The translations under genes were made by a program, and so were the position numbers. From contig CP070687.1 of NCBI GenBank assembly GCA_020353115.1, forward strand, positions 2,576,848 to 2,604,825: 27,978 nt of DNA. Direction: 5' to 3'. Below are positions 9,101-15,089 of the stretch, piece after piece. Source of the stretch: Bacteroidales bacterium. Lineage in GTDB: Bacteria > Bacteroidota > Bacteroidia > Bacteroidales > VadinHA17. The first letter of the stretch is position 1; every line of letters begins with the position of its first letter. Below the pieces are notes generated by a model that did not search any database, was not told the origin of the DNA, and was given only the letters and a program-made list of their open reading frames with translations.

Positions 9101-9401
9101 TTACAGGTACTATAAATACATCGGTATTCCCGTCATATTGGGCGCTGAATGCGACCAATTGGCCATCGGGAGAGAAGAACGGTTCCGATTCTACTCCTTC
9201 ATCGGAGGTTAACCGGTGCGGATTCTTGCCAGACTGATCTGCAATCCACAGGTCTCCAGCATATACAAAAGCAATATGGTTTTGACTGACAGCCGGCTGG
9301 CTTAATAATTTGGTGTCTTCCGTGTTTATTCCACCTGCAAAAAGTTCAGGTGTACTACTGCCAAGGAAAACAAGCATTAACAATAGGATTCGGTTTTTCA
9401 T
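6102..9401 (-). CDS. Secreted tricorn-type protease (S41 family, beta-propeller, PDZ)
   Basis: The protein is 1099 aa, close to archaeal tricorn, with a signal peptide (MKNRILLLMLVFLGSS, cleavage near residue 22). WD40-like PD40 repeats with SPDG motifs (SPDGQLVAF, SPDGTQMAY, SPDGKNIAF, SPDSKKITF) form two propellers across about residues 35-690, broken by a very acidic linker near 550-585. A C1-like helical region (about 715-775), a PDZ-like domain (about 790-880) and the C-terminal peptidase domain follow. Catalytic candidates align by spacing with tricorn: H764 in VGHHRV, nucleophile S987 in AGSGGD, and E1044 in FVVENVG. It probably degrades peptides in the periplasm or at the cell surface. 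It is monocistronic, with a long upstream region. Confidence 0.95.
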   Translation of the reverse strand: MKNRILLLMLVFLGSSTPELFAGGINTEDTKLLSQPAVSQNHIAFVYAGDLWIADQSGKNPHRLTSDEGVESEPFFSPDGQLVAFSAQYDGNTDVFIVPVTGGIPKRLTWHPGTDLVRGFTPDGKSVLFISSRHDYSGRYTQLFTISLEGGFPVQLKIPNAYKASYSPDGTQMAYTPLREVFLQWKNYRGGSVATIRIIRFSDFAVEIIPQPEGRCNDTDPMWIGDKIYFRSDRNGEFNIFSFDPMSQNIRQITTHEDFPVLNVSAGSGRIIYEQAGYLHLLDLSDNRSQRLQIGVAADLLELRPRYVKGTRYIRNADISPSGARAVFEFRGEIITVPEKKGDPRNLTLTTNAHERSPLWSPDGKNIAFFSDVSGEYELYVKSQDGEGTPKKFKLNGTGFYTMGYWSPDSKKITFSDNGRNLYWINIETGQITKIGSEYLYSPGAFGNMFGTWSPDSKWITYTLNTKAYFEQVFIYSLEQNKSYPITDGLSDVSNPVIDPSGKYIYFFSSTDAGPVKHWFDQSTADMRMTSNIYLATLRKDIESPLFRESDEEKPDEENSGQEEENNSKGKKDKDTNTEGEETAFTIDFEGINERIIDLPVRSGNYSNLQIGDEGKIYFLEAPLTSGGRSGSDTKLNMYDLKERKNEVILTGLNDYIISGDHKKILYRSGSTWGIISSSGSHKTGDGRIDTEAVEVRIDPVAEWQQIFDEAWRINRDYFYDPGMHGADWNAMKEKYATFLPHLSCRSDLNRVIRWMCSEVSVGHHRVGGGDYLQDPDRVGGGLLGADYAIENGRYRIKKIYGGLNWNPDLRSPLTEPGVNVSTGEYLLAVNGNELSGSINIYSLFENTSGKIVELTIGPNPNMAGSRKTKVVPVSNEGRLRNRDWVEGNLKKVDEATGGKVAYVYVPNTARAGHTYFKRYFFPQSHKDAAIVDERFNGGGLIADYYIDILNRPYQSYWNMRYGADLKTPSASIQGPKVMIIDETAGSGGDMLPWMFRKFKMGKLIGKRTWGGLVGTLGYPILMDGGYVSAPNLGIWTEDGFVVENVGVPPDIEVEQWPADVINGHDPQLEKAIEVILEELGKNPPKKPERPPYPVRVRK

Positions 9402-9738
9402 CGATAGATAATTTAAGAGTTATACTGTAACTGTTGTTTTGTTGATTCGAAGACTGAAAAAGAAGAATATCGTAAAGGTAGAAAAAAGAAATCTCGTGAT
9501 GATGATCTCATGAAATTCCCGGCAATCCTGCTATCCATTATATCAATTGAACAATATTCCATTTCATTCGGGATGAACACTTTAATAAATATCATTTCCT
9601 TTATAACAGGAGTAATTGCTGTCACAATATAATATTTCAGAATTTTGAATTGAAAAGAATGATTTAAATAACAAAAAAAATCAATCTGTTATCCGGTTAA
9701 TTTCTTTTTTTTTGGATTACAGTCAGGTAAAGGCATGT

Positions 9739-9746
9739 CAAAGATA
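9739..9746 (-). promoter_or_regulatory. -7 box (TATCTTTG) upstream of the protease gene
   Basis: A perfect TAnnTTTG element on the minus strand. The nearest TTG upstream is only 15 nt away, short of the usual 19-21, so assignment as a promoter is tentative. Transcription would start near 9733. Confidence 0.35.
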
Positions 9747-9795
9747 CAACTATTGAGGAGACAACCCAGGACGGGATTATTATATTAAAAAATAC

Positions 9796-9826
9796 TTGCC
9801 TTTCGGCTCATAAAATCGTATATTTA
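9796..9826 (+). promoter_or_regulatory. Promoter of the 136-aa protein gene
   Basis: TTG at 9796-9798, a 20-nt spacer and TATATTTA at 9819-9826 (seven of eight matches to TAnnTTTG). The predicted start of transcription is about 9833. Confidence 0.5.
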
Positions 9827-9832
9827 GTATAT

Positions 9833-9848
9833 GATAAGAAATCTTATC
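9833..9848. promoter_or_regulatory. Palindrome at the predicted transcription start (operator candidate)
   Basis: GATAAG-AAAT-CTTATC is a perfect 6+4+6 inverted repeat starting right after the -7 box. A repressor bound here would block initiation. It is AT-rich and too short for a terminator. Confidence 0.4.
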
Positions 9849-9916
9849 GCGTTCTTTAAAATAGAAGGAAGTTGCATTCCTTTTGGCGTTATCAAAACAT
9901 TAAATACACCTGGCTT

Positions 9917-10327
9917 ATGGAAAAAAATGTAGGAATCTGGCTTGATAATGAAAAAGCCTACATCATTACATTAGTTAACGGTAATGAACATGTTGAAAAA
10001 ATCGAATCAAATGTTGAAACAAGAGTGCGCTTTAAAGGTGAAACCAAATCCTATTCCCGACTGGGCGGAATGTTTATAAATCCACAAAAGAAAAAAACAA
10101 AACGAAAGAACCACCAGCTAAAAGAATATTTTAATTCCATACTTAAAAGAACAAGAGACGCAAACGGCATATATATTTTCGGACCTGCGGATGCCAAAAA
10201 AAATCTCAAAAAGGTATACCAGAGAGAAAAATCATTTACAAATAAACTGAAGGGTGTTGAGTCATCAGACCGGCTAACGGAAAATCAAATGGTTGCAAGA
10301 GTGAAGAAAGTTTTTAAGGTGGCATGA
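9917..10327 (+). CDS. Basic protein of unknown function (136 aa), possible release-factor-like fold
   Basis: ATG 9917 is preferred over the TTG at 9872, giving MEKNVGIWLDNEKAYIITL. That opening, a strand followed by an Asp-x-x-Lys-Ala turn, then NVETRVRFKGETKSYSRLGG, a Lys-rich segment (NPQKKKTKRKNHQLKEY) and a C-terminal domain with IYIFGPADAKKNLKKVY, recalls a widespread Bacteroidota family and, loosely, bacterial relatives of archaeo-eukaryotic release factor domains. That resemblance is from memory and unverified. There is no export signal and no cysteine; the protein is strongly basic. It is a single gene with its own promoter and a palindrome at the start site, which suggests conditional expression. 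Confidence 0.75.
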   Translation: MEKNVGIWLDNEKAYIITLVNGNEHVEKIESNVETRVRFKGETKSYSRLGGMFINPQKKKTKRKNHQLKEYFNSILKRTRDANGIYIFGPADAKKNLKKVYQREKSFTNKLKGVESSDRLTENQMVARVKKVFKVA

Positions 10328-11020
10328 GATTCACTCATCGCAACCGGGCGGATCATATAATGCTTTCGCTGCCGCTAGTGAAATTTGCTCACTTAGTTGG
10401 TAGAATCTCACTAGTAATCCCAGAGCGGTTTTCGGATCATTCTTTGCGAAGAGCCCGAAAGTCATAAGATGTTCATTCGTTTCCCTGCGGTCGTTTCACT
10501 ACGATCACTCCGATATCCTACAATTGTATGACAATCGTTTAACCATCATCTCATTTCATCAACCTTTTTCTCATCTGTCTGCTGATGGCAAACTACTGCC
10601 CAACTAGGTGCTACCAACAGTCTACAGCATACTTCCTCCCAGCATCCCGCCACTTCCTCCGGTCACAGTCCCTTAATCCCAATCGTAGCTCGACTTTCCT
10701 ATAGGGATCGCTTCGTGAAAGTTCGGGCTGCGAATATGTTTTGGCTGCAAAGTAGTACCCTGAACTGAAATCGAGGCACGACTTTCAAAGTTTAAAGACA
10801 AAAAAGCCTCAATTGTATGATTGATGCAAATTTGAATATGGAAAACGGAATAAAGAATGTCGAATTTCGAAGAGAAAAGAGAAACCTGATTCAAAAATCT
10901 CGCACTGGAGACTGCCGACTGGAGACTATAGACTGCATTCCTCTTTAACAGCTCCTCGTCACTCGTCACTGTTCGCTATTCACTTAATGCTGCCAACTGA
11001 CTACAATACGTTTACTCCCA
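10328..11020. other. Gene-free region of about 690 bp with degenerate short repeats
   Basis: No ORF with credible protein composition; the 98-codon minus ORF (10673-10969, GTG start) is low-complexity at its N-terminus. Visible structure: CTAGTGA (10375-10381) and TCACTAG (10408-10414) as an inverted pair; two copies of CAATTGTATGA (near 10521 and 10810); runs of gactg/actgg-type repeats near 10905-10935; and CTCGTCACTCGTCACTG near 10955. Pyrimidine-rich stretches dominate 10560-10680. This may be decayed sequence or a repeat remnant. Confidence 0.5.
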
Positions 11021-11476
11021 TCAATATCCCTTCACCCAAAGCACTTTATCTTCCGTACAACAGCGATTGACAAGGGATATGAATTTTTGGCATACATCTG
11101 TTATTTCCTGCCGGTATTTCTTCCAGTTCACCTTCCAATTCGGATCATCTTTCTCAACGTGTTCAAGAAATTGCAAACCCATACTTTTTTTCTTTAGAAA
11201 ATCCGTGAAGGAATCCTGACTTTTAAGGCTTTCTATTTCCTTTTCAAAAGACTTTAACTCATTTAGCAGCGGAAAGATTTTTCGAGTATTGTATTTTGTT
11301 GGTTCGTTGTAGTCAAAAAGCTTGTTGCTTTTTTCAAAACAGGAGAGGAAGAGATCAAACACTGGTTCATCCAGGAACAGCGATTCGGAACTGCATGTTA
11401 TAAAAGGTTCATTGGATCTCGTGATACTGAATTCAACCAGGTTCTGAAGTTCCATACGAAATAATCCAATCCTCAT
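11021..11476 (-). CDS. Protein of unknown function (151 aa, or 144 aa from the second ATG)
   Basis: ATG 11476 or the in-frame ATG 11455 (MELQNLVEFSITRSNEPF) may be used; homologue-style openings favour the latter. The chain is soluble and mostly helical after residue 45, with ITCSSESLFLDEPVFDLFLSCF, YNEPTKYNTRKIFPLL and a Trp-rich NWKVNWKKY segment, ending LWVKGY. It has no signal, membrane helix or known motif. Four cysteines are scattered. It lies downstream of the GH3 gene on the same strand, but a palindrome and -7 box between them suggest separate transcription. Function not recognised. Confidence 0.65.
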   Translation of the reverse strand: MRIGLFRMELQNLVEFSITRSNEPFITCSSESLFLDEPVFDLFLSCFEKSNKLFDYNEPTKYNTRKIFPLLNELKSFEKEIESLKSQDSFTDFLKKKSMGLQFLEHVEKDDPNWKVNWKKYRQEITDVCQKFISLVNRCCTEDKVLWVKGY

Positions 11477-11496
11477 AATCGGGGCAGTGCTTGATT

Positions 11497-11515
11497 TTTA
11501 GTATAAAATACTAAA
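11497..11515. promoter_or_regulatory. Perfect 19-bp palindrome upstream of the 151-aa gene (operator candidate)
   Basis: TTTAGTAT-AAA-ATACTAAA, 8-bp arms with a 3-nt centre. On the minus strand its edge overlaps the -7 box TAACTTTA (11519-11512) and it spans the predicted start of transcription (about 11505). AT-rich arms make a terminator for the GH3 gene less likely, though not excluded. Confidence 0.45.
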
Positions 11516-11519
11516 GTTA
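11512..11519 (-). promoter_or_regulatory. -7 box for the 151-aa gene
   Basis: TAACTTTA on the minus strand, one mismatch to TAnnTTTG, overlapping the palindrome. No TTG is found at the right distance upstream, so confidence is limited. Confidence 0.3.
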
Positions 11520-11554
11520 AAATTATTTTCCGGAACCATTTTCCCCGTTCTGTT

Positions 11555-14518
11555 TCATTCTTCTATCGCATCATAGAGTGCCTGTTGTATGGAGGTCCTT
11601 ATATTCAGGTCATAGATTTTCTCGTTATACCGGGTAGGATAAACACGGTTTGAAAAGAAGATGTACAACAATTCTTCGGAAGGATCGACCCAGGTAAAGG
11701 TTCCGGTATATCCGGAATGTCCGAAGCTTTCCGAAGAAGCACTTACAGCAGGGTAGGCTTCATCCGGTGGCAAACTGGTATTGTCAATTAACGGTTTGTC
11801 AAAGCCCAGGCCACGCCGGTTCTTATTATCCGGGAACTGGCAAGAGGTGAATTCTTTCATGGTTTGACGGGAAATGTATTCTTCACCTCCATAGGTCCCC
11901 ATCTGTAGGTACATCTGCATTAGTTTAGCAAGATCATTGATCGTTGCAAACAGGCCTGCATTGCCGGACACACCACCCATCATAGCAGCGCCTTCATCGT
12001 GAACCCATCCATGAATTTGTCTCATCCTGAAGAAATCGTCATTTTCCGTTGGAATAATACGGTGTACCGGATACTCAAGGTATGGATTAAAGATAATGGT
12101 ATACGCTCCGAGCGGTTGATAGAAATTCTTTTTAAGATACGTTTCATATCCAACACCTGTAAGGTTTTGAATTATTTCCGGAAAGAGATAGAAGCACAAT
12201 CCCGAATAGAGATAATCGCTGGTATCCCTCATGGATGATTTTCTGATTGCCCTGTAGATTTTCTGTTTGTAGTTTTTATGCAAATAAAGATCTTCTGATA
12301 TTCTCACATTGTATCTAGAAGAAGAATCCCTCTTTATTGTATGCCACCTGTAAGATCCGTTTTGTCTGACGGTCTTTTGCCAGTATGGGATCCAGGCTAT
12401 TAATCCTGCCTGGTGAGCCAGGATATCACGGATAATAATATTTGATTTATCTCCTTTTTTGAAATCAGGCCACATGGATGAAAACGGATCATCCAGCGTA
12501 TACTTACCCTCATCGTACAATTTCATCATGGCGGGCAATGGTCCGGTGATTTTCGTTACTGAGGCGAAATCGTAAAGATCGTTCTTCTGGACAGGAATCA
12601 GGTTATTGTAGGTATGGTATCCATAGGTCTTATGGAAAACCACCACACCTTTTCTTGCCACCAGTACCTGGCATCCAGGGAATGCTTTCTTTCTGATTCC
12701 GAATTCTGCGACAGAATCGATGGCACGGTTCATGTATGTAGAGTTCATCCCGACTGCTTCAGGAATGGCATATTGCAAACGGATACCATCCTCTGTGTTC
12801 AGGCCATCTCCTGCAAGGAAATGCCGGTTTACTTTGACCGGCAATTTTCCTGTTGCACCGAAACCGCCAAAAATCAGTTGGGCTGCCAGTTCCTGAAAAA
12901 GTCGGTTATCCTGGTATGTAACTATTAAGCCATCCGATTCCTCTATCCCACTTAAGGAATTTAATGAATATGCATTACCAAACACGACCGTAATTGTGCG
13001 ATCCAGATTGCCTACCCGCTTCATTAATTCCTTTATTCTTTCAGTAATACCGTATTGTTTATCACTTCTCTGATTTAGGTTTACAACTCCACTTATAATC
13101 AAATCAAACCTTTTAAGGTTGCTGATCAGTTCTTCAGTATAGAGCGAATCTGAATTTTCGTGCCAGCAGAAGTGGGTCATTTTCGTATAATTATCGAGCA
13201 TTAGCTGGAAGGGTGTAAGAGCCTTAGCTCCCACAGCTAAAGTTGCGATATTTGTCTTTTCTAGGTTTTTCAGCGGTACCAGATCCTGCTTATTCCTTAA
13301 TACGGTAATGGAAGTTTTGACAAGTTTGTGGTTGAGCAACTCAGAGGATACCGGATTTAAATCATGGATCAATCCGTCCGTTTCGATATCAGAATAGTTG
13401 TCGAGTCCTGCCCAGTATTTCAGCGTAAGGATCTTTCTGCACCGGTTGTCGATTTCCTGCATGGTAATCTGTCCCGATTCGATCAGGGATTCAATTTCCT
13501 TAATAGCCTGGGCCACATCCTCTGTATATTCAAGGATATCATTACCAGCCAGGAGGGCTTTCGCATCAGCCACGCCAGGAGGAAAATAATCTGTTATCGC
13601 CTTCATATTCAAGGCGTCTGTAAATATCAACCCTTCGAAGCCCAGTTCCTGCCTAAGGAGTCCGGTTATTACAGGTTTGGATAATGTTGAGGCAAGATTT
13701 CTGGTGGAATCCAGCGCCGGAATGTTCAGATGGGCAGTCATTATCCCCCCAAGTCCCATCTCAATTAATCTTTTGTAAGGATATAATTCCAGGCTGTCAA
13801 TACGTTCAACACTATGATCCAGTACAGGCAGGATAAAATGGGAATCTTCGTTTGTATCCCCGTGTCCGGGAAAATGCTTGGCGACTGCAAGAATTCCATT
13901 ATCCTGCAGACCCTTCATATACATTTCTGCCTTACCGGCGACATTGAATTTATCTTCCCCGAAAGACCGGAAATTTATCACGGGATTTTCGGGATTATTG
14001 TTTATATCAACCACAGGAGCAAGGTTTACATGAACTCCCAGCCTTTTGCACTGTGCTGCTATAGCACTTCCCATCTCATAAATCAGTGAATCATCCTGTA
14101 TTGCCCCCAGGCTCATCTGGTACGGAAAATCCGCAATATCAGAAAGTCTCATACCCAGTCCCCATTCACCATCCATTGCTATCAGCAGAGGGACCTTGGA
14201 TTGGGACTGGTAGAAATTGGTCAGTTCAGCTTGTTTTAAAGGATCACCCTGAAAAAATATCAGTCCCCCGATCTTATAATCCCTTATTAGATCGGTAATG
14301 GCGACTTCGTGCGAAACCATATGATCAGAATAAGCGGCTACAAAGATGAGTTGTGCGATCCTTTCCTCAGGGGAGAGGATACTGAAAACAGAGTCGACCC
14401 ATTCTTTCCCGCATCCTGCATACGGAGGTGGTTCCTTCTGTCTCAGGTCCCGGGAGTGTGAAACCGATTGAATCGATTGGAAAGAAAGGATTAGAAACAG
14501 AACGATAAAATATTTCAT
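11555..14518 (-). CDS. Exported GH3 beta-N-acetylglucosaminidase (NagZ-like) fused to a beta-lactamase-type serine hydrolase
   Basis: A signal peptide (MKYFIVLFLILSFQSIQS) leads a 987-aa protein. The GH3 domain covers about residues 40-375, with the NagZ loop KHFPGHGDT (214-222; general acid/base candidates H219 and D221) and the nucleophile D301 in FTDALNM. A C-terminal GH3-like sandwich (about 395-565) follows. Residues 590-985 form a class C beta-lactamase/esterase-like domain with S653-VT-K656, Y771-S772 and H934-S-G936. The pairing is common in Bacteroidota and points to trimming of GlcNAc from muropeptides outside the cytoplasm, with the second domain acting on D-amino-acid peptides or esters. 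It lies 18 bp after the four-helix membrane protein, so the two form an operon, near the salvage genes. Confidence 0.93.
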   Translation of the reverse strand: MKYFIVLFLILSFQSIQSVSHSRDLRQKEPPPYAGCGKEWVDSVFSILSPEERIAQLIFVAAYSDHMVSHEVAITDLIRDYKIGGLIFFQGDPLKQAELTNFYQSQSKVPLLIAMDGEWGLGMRLSDIADFPYQMSLGAIQDDSLIYEMGSAIAAQCKRLGVHVNLAPVVDINNNPENPVINFRSFGEDKFNVAGKAEMYMKGLQDNGILAVAKHFPGHGDTNEDSHFILPVLDHSVERIDSLELYPYKRLIEMGLGGIMTAHLNIPALDSTRNLASTLSKPVITGLLRQELGFEGLIFTDALNMKAITDYFPPGVADAKALLAGNDILEYTEDVAQAIKEIESLIESGQITMQEIDNRCRKILTLKYWAGLDNYSDIETDGLIHDLNPVSSELLNHKLVKTSITVLRNKQDLVPLKNLEKTNIATLAVGAKALTPFQLMLDNYTKMTHFCWHENSDSLYTEELISNLKRFDLIISGVVNLNQRSDKQYGITERIKELMKRVGNLDRTITVVFGNAYSLNSLSGIEESDGLIVTYQDNRLFQELAAQLIFGGFGATGKLPVKVNRHFLAGDGLNTEDGIRLQYAIPEAVGMNSTYMNRAIDSVAEFGIRKKAFPGCQVLVARKGVVVFHKTYGYHTYNNLIPVQKNDLYDFASVTKITGPLPAMMKLYDEGKYTLDDPFSSMWPDFKKGDKSNIIIRDILAHQAGLIAWIPYWQKTVRQNGSYRWHTIKRDSSSRYNVRISEDLYLHKNYKQKIYRAIRKSSMRDTSDYLYSGLCFYLFPEIIQNLTGVGYETYLKKNFYQPLGAYTIIFNPYLEYPVHRIIPTENDDFFRMRQIHGWVHDEGAAMMGGVSGNAGLFATINDLAKLMQMYLQMGTYGGEEYISRQTMKEFTSCQFPDNKNRRGLGFDKPLIDNTSLPPDEAYPAVSASSESFGHSGYTGTFTWVDPSEELLYIFFSNRVYPTRYNEKIYDLNIRTSIQQALYDAIEE

Positions 14519-14536
14519 GTGTTTAATTAATTTTTG

Positions 14537-14950
14537 TTAGTTATTTGCCTGATTCCAGATCAATACTACTCCAGTAAGACTAATCAATTCGGCTGGTATA
14601 TCAATCAACGCATACTGAAAGGTATATTCATTTATAACAACCGATATGATATCAAAAATTATTGCCAGGCAATTTGCGAACGCTATGACATATAAGGCCC
14701 ATTTCTTGCCAAAAGGTTTAACAGCCAGTATAAGGTACAGCAGTGAATAGGGAATAATAGATCCCCCTGCGCCCCGGAGTATACCGATCATAGTCGGATT
14801 GACATTATTACCGGCAAATCCTTCGATGAGTTTATATGGGATCAGAGCCAATCCTGCACCCATTAAGAGAAAATATGCTGAGCAAAAAATAAAGAATATC
14901 CTGAATAATCCTAATCGGATAACAGATGTTGAAATTCCGGTTTTTTTCAT
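14537..14950 (-). CDS. Small integral membrane protein with four predicted helices (137 aa)
   Basis: The frame extends to 15019, but a perfect -7 box at 14973-14966 and the quality of the N-terminus favour ATG 14950 (MKKTGISTSVIRLGLFRIFF). Four hydrophobic segments can be seen: LFRIFFIFCSAYFLLMGAGL, a short one around GGSIIPYSLLYLILAV, WALYVIAFANCLAIIFDIIS and LIDIPAELISLTGVVLIW. The pattern is like DUF4345/DoxX-type small membrane proteins, without a clear match. It precedes the GH3 gene by 18 bp. A role linked to the GH3 enzyme, such as an accessory in the envelope, is only positional inference. Confidence 0.7.
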   Translation of the reverse strand: MKKTGISTSVIRLGLFRIFFIFCSAYFLLMGAGLALIPYKLIEGFAGNNVNPTMIGILRGAGGSIIPYSLLYLILAVKPFGKKWALYVIAFANCLAIIFDIISVVINEYTFQYALIDIPAELISLTGVVLIWNQANN

Positions 14951-14965
14951 AAATTGTACTATCTG

Positions 14966-14973
14966 CAAATGTA
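14966..14973 (-). promoter_or_regulatory. -7 box (TACATTTG) for the membrane protein-GH3 operon
   Basis: A perfect TAnnTTTG on the minus strand with a predicted start about 9 nt before ATG 14950, giving a near-leaderless message. No TTG was found at the -33 position. Confidence 0.35.
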
Positions 14974-15062
14974 TTCCGGACCGGGAAAATGGGATTTTGA
15001 TTTTTTCCCGAATCCACACAGAACATAATTGCTCCAGAGAATAATAAGGTATATCAACCTGA

Positions 15063-15083
15063 ACTTGTATTTTTTATACAAGT
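15063..15083 (-). terminator. Hairpin ending the murQ-to-transporter operon
   Basis: ACTTGTAT (15063-15070), TTTTT loop, ATACAAGT (15076-15083): 8-bp perfect arms only 7 bp beyond the transporter stop. It is AT-rich and no T run follows on the minus strand, so it could also serve as an operator. Confidence 0.4.
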
Positions 15084-15089
15084 CATGGT

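Larger units (their letters stand above)
9402..9916. other. Divergent intergenic region between the protease and the 136-aa gene
   Basis: About 515 bp with no supported gene. It holds a plus-strand promoter with a palindrome at the predicted start of transcription (9796-9848) and a minus-strand -7 box (9746-9739). The latter would give the protease mRNA a leader of about 330 nt. A plus-strand 40-codon hydrophobic ORF (9510-9632) and a minus-strand 70-codon ORF (9413-9625) overlap each other and lack start-site support. Confidence 0.45.

Noticed and set aside
6624..9212. Plus-strand ORFs inside the protease gene
   Set aside because: Shadow frames of a well-supported long coding sequence.
9413..9632. 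Minus-strand 70-codon ORF and plus-strand 40-codon hydrophobic ORF (9510-9632)
   Set aside because: They overlap each other and neither has promoter support. The plus frame reads charged then hydrophobic (KFPAILLSIISIEQY), but only an internal ATG is available.
10673..10969. 98-codon minus-strand ORF
   Set aside because: GTG start inside a short-repeat tract, repetitive N-terminus (YSLQSAVSSARF), no promoter; likely noise or remnant.
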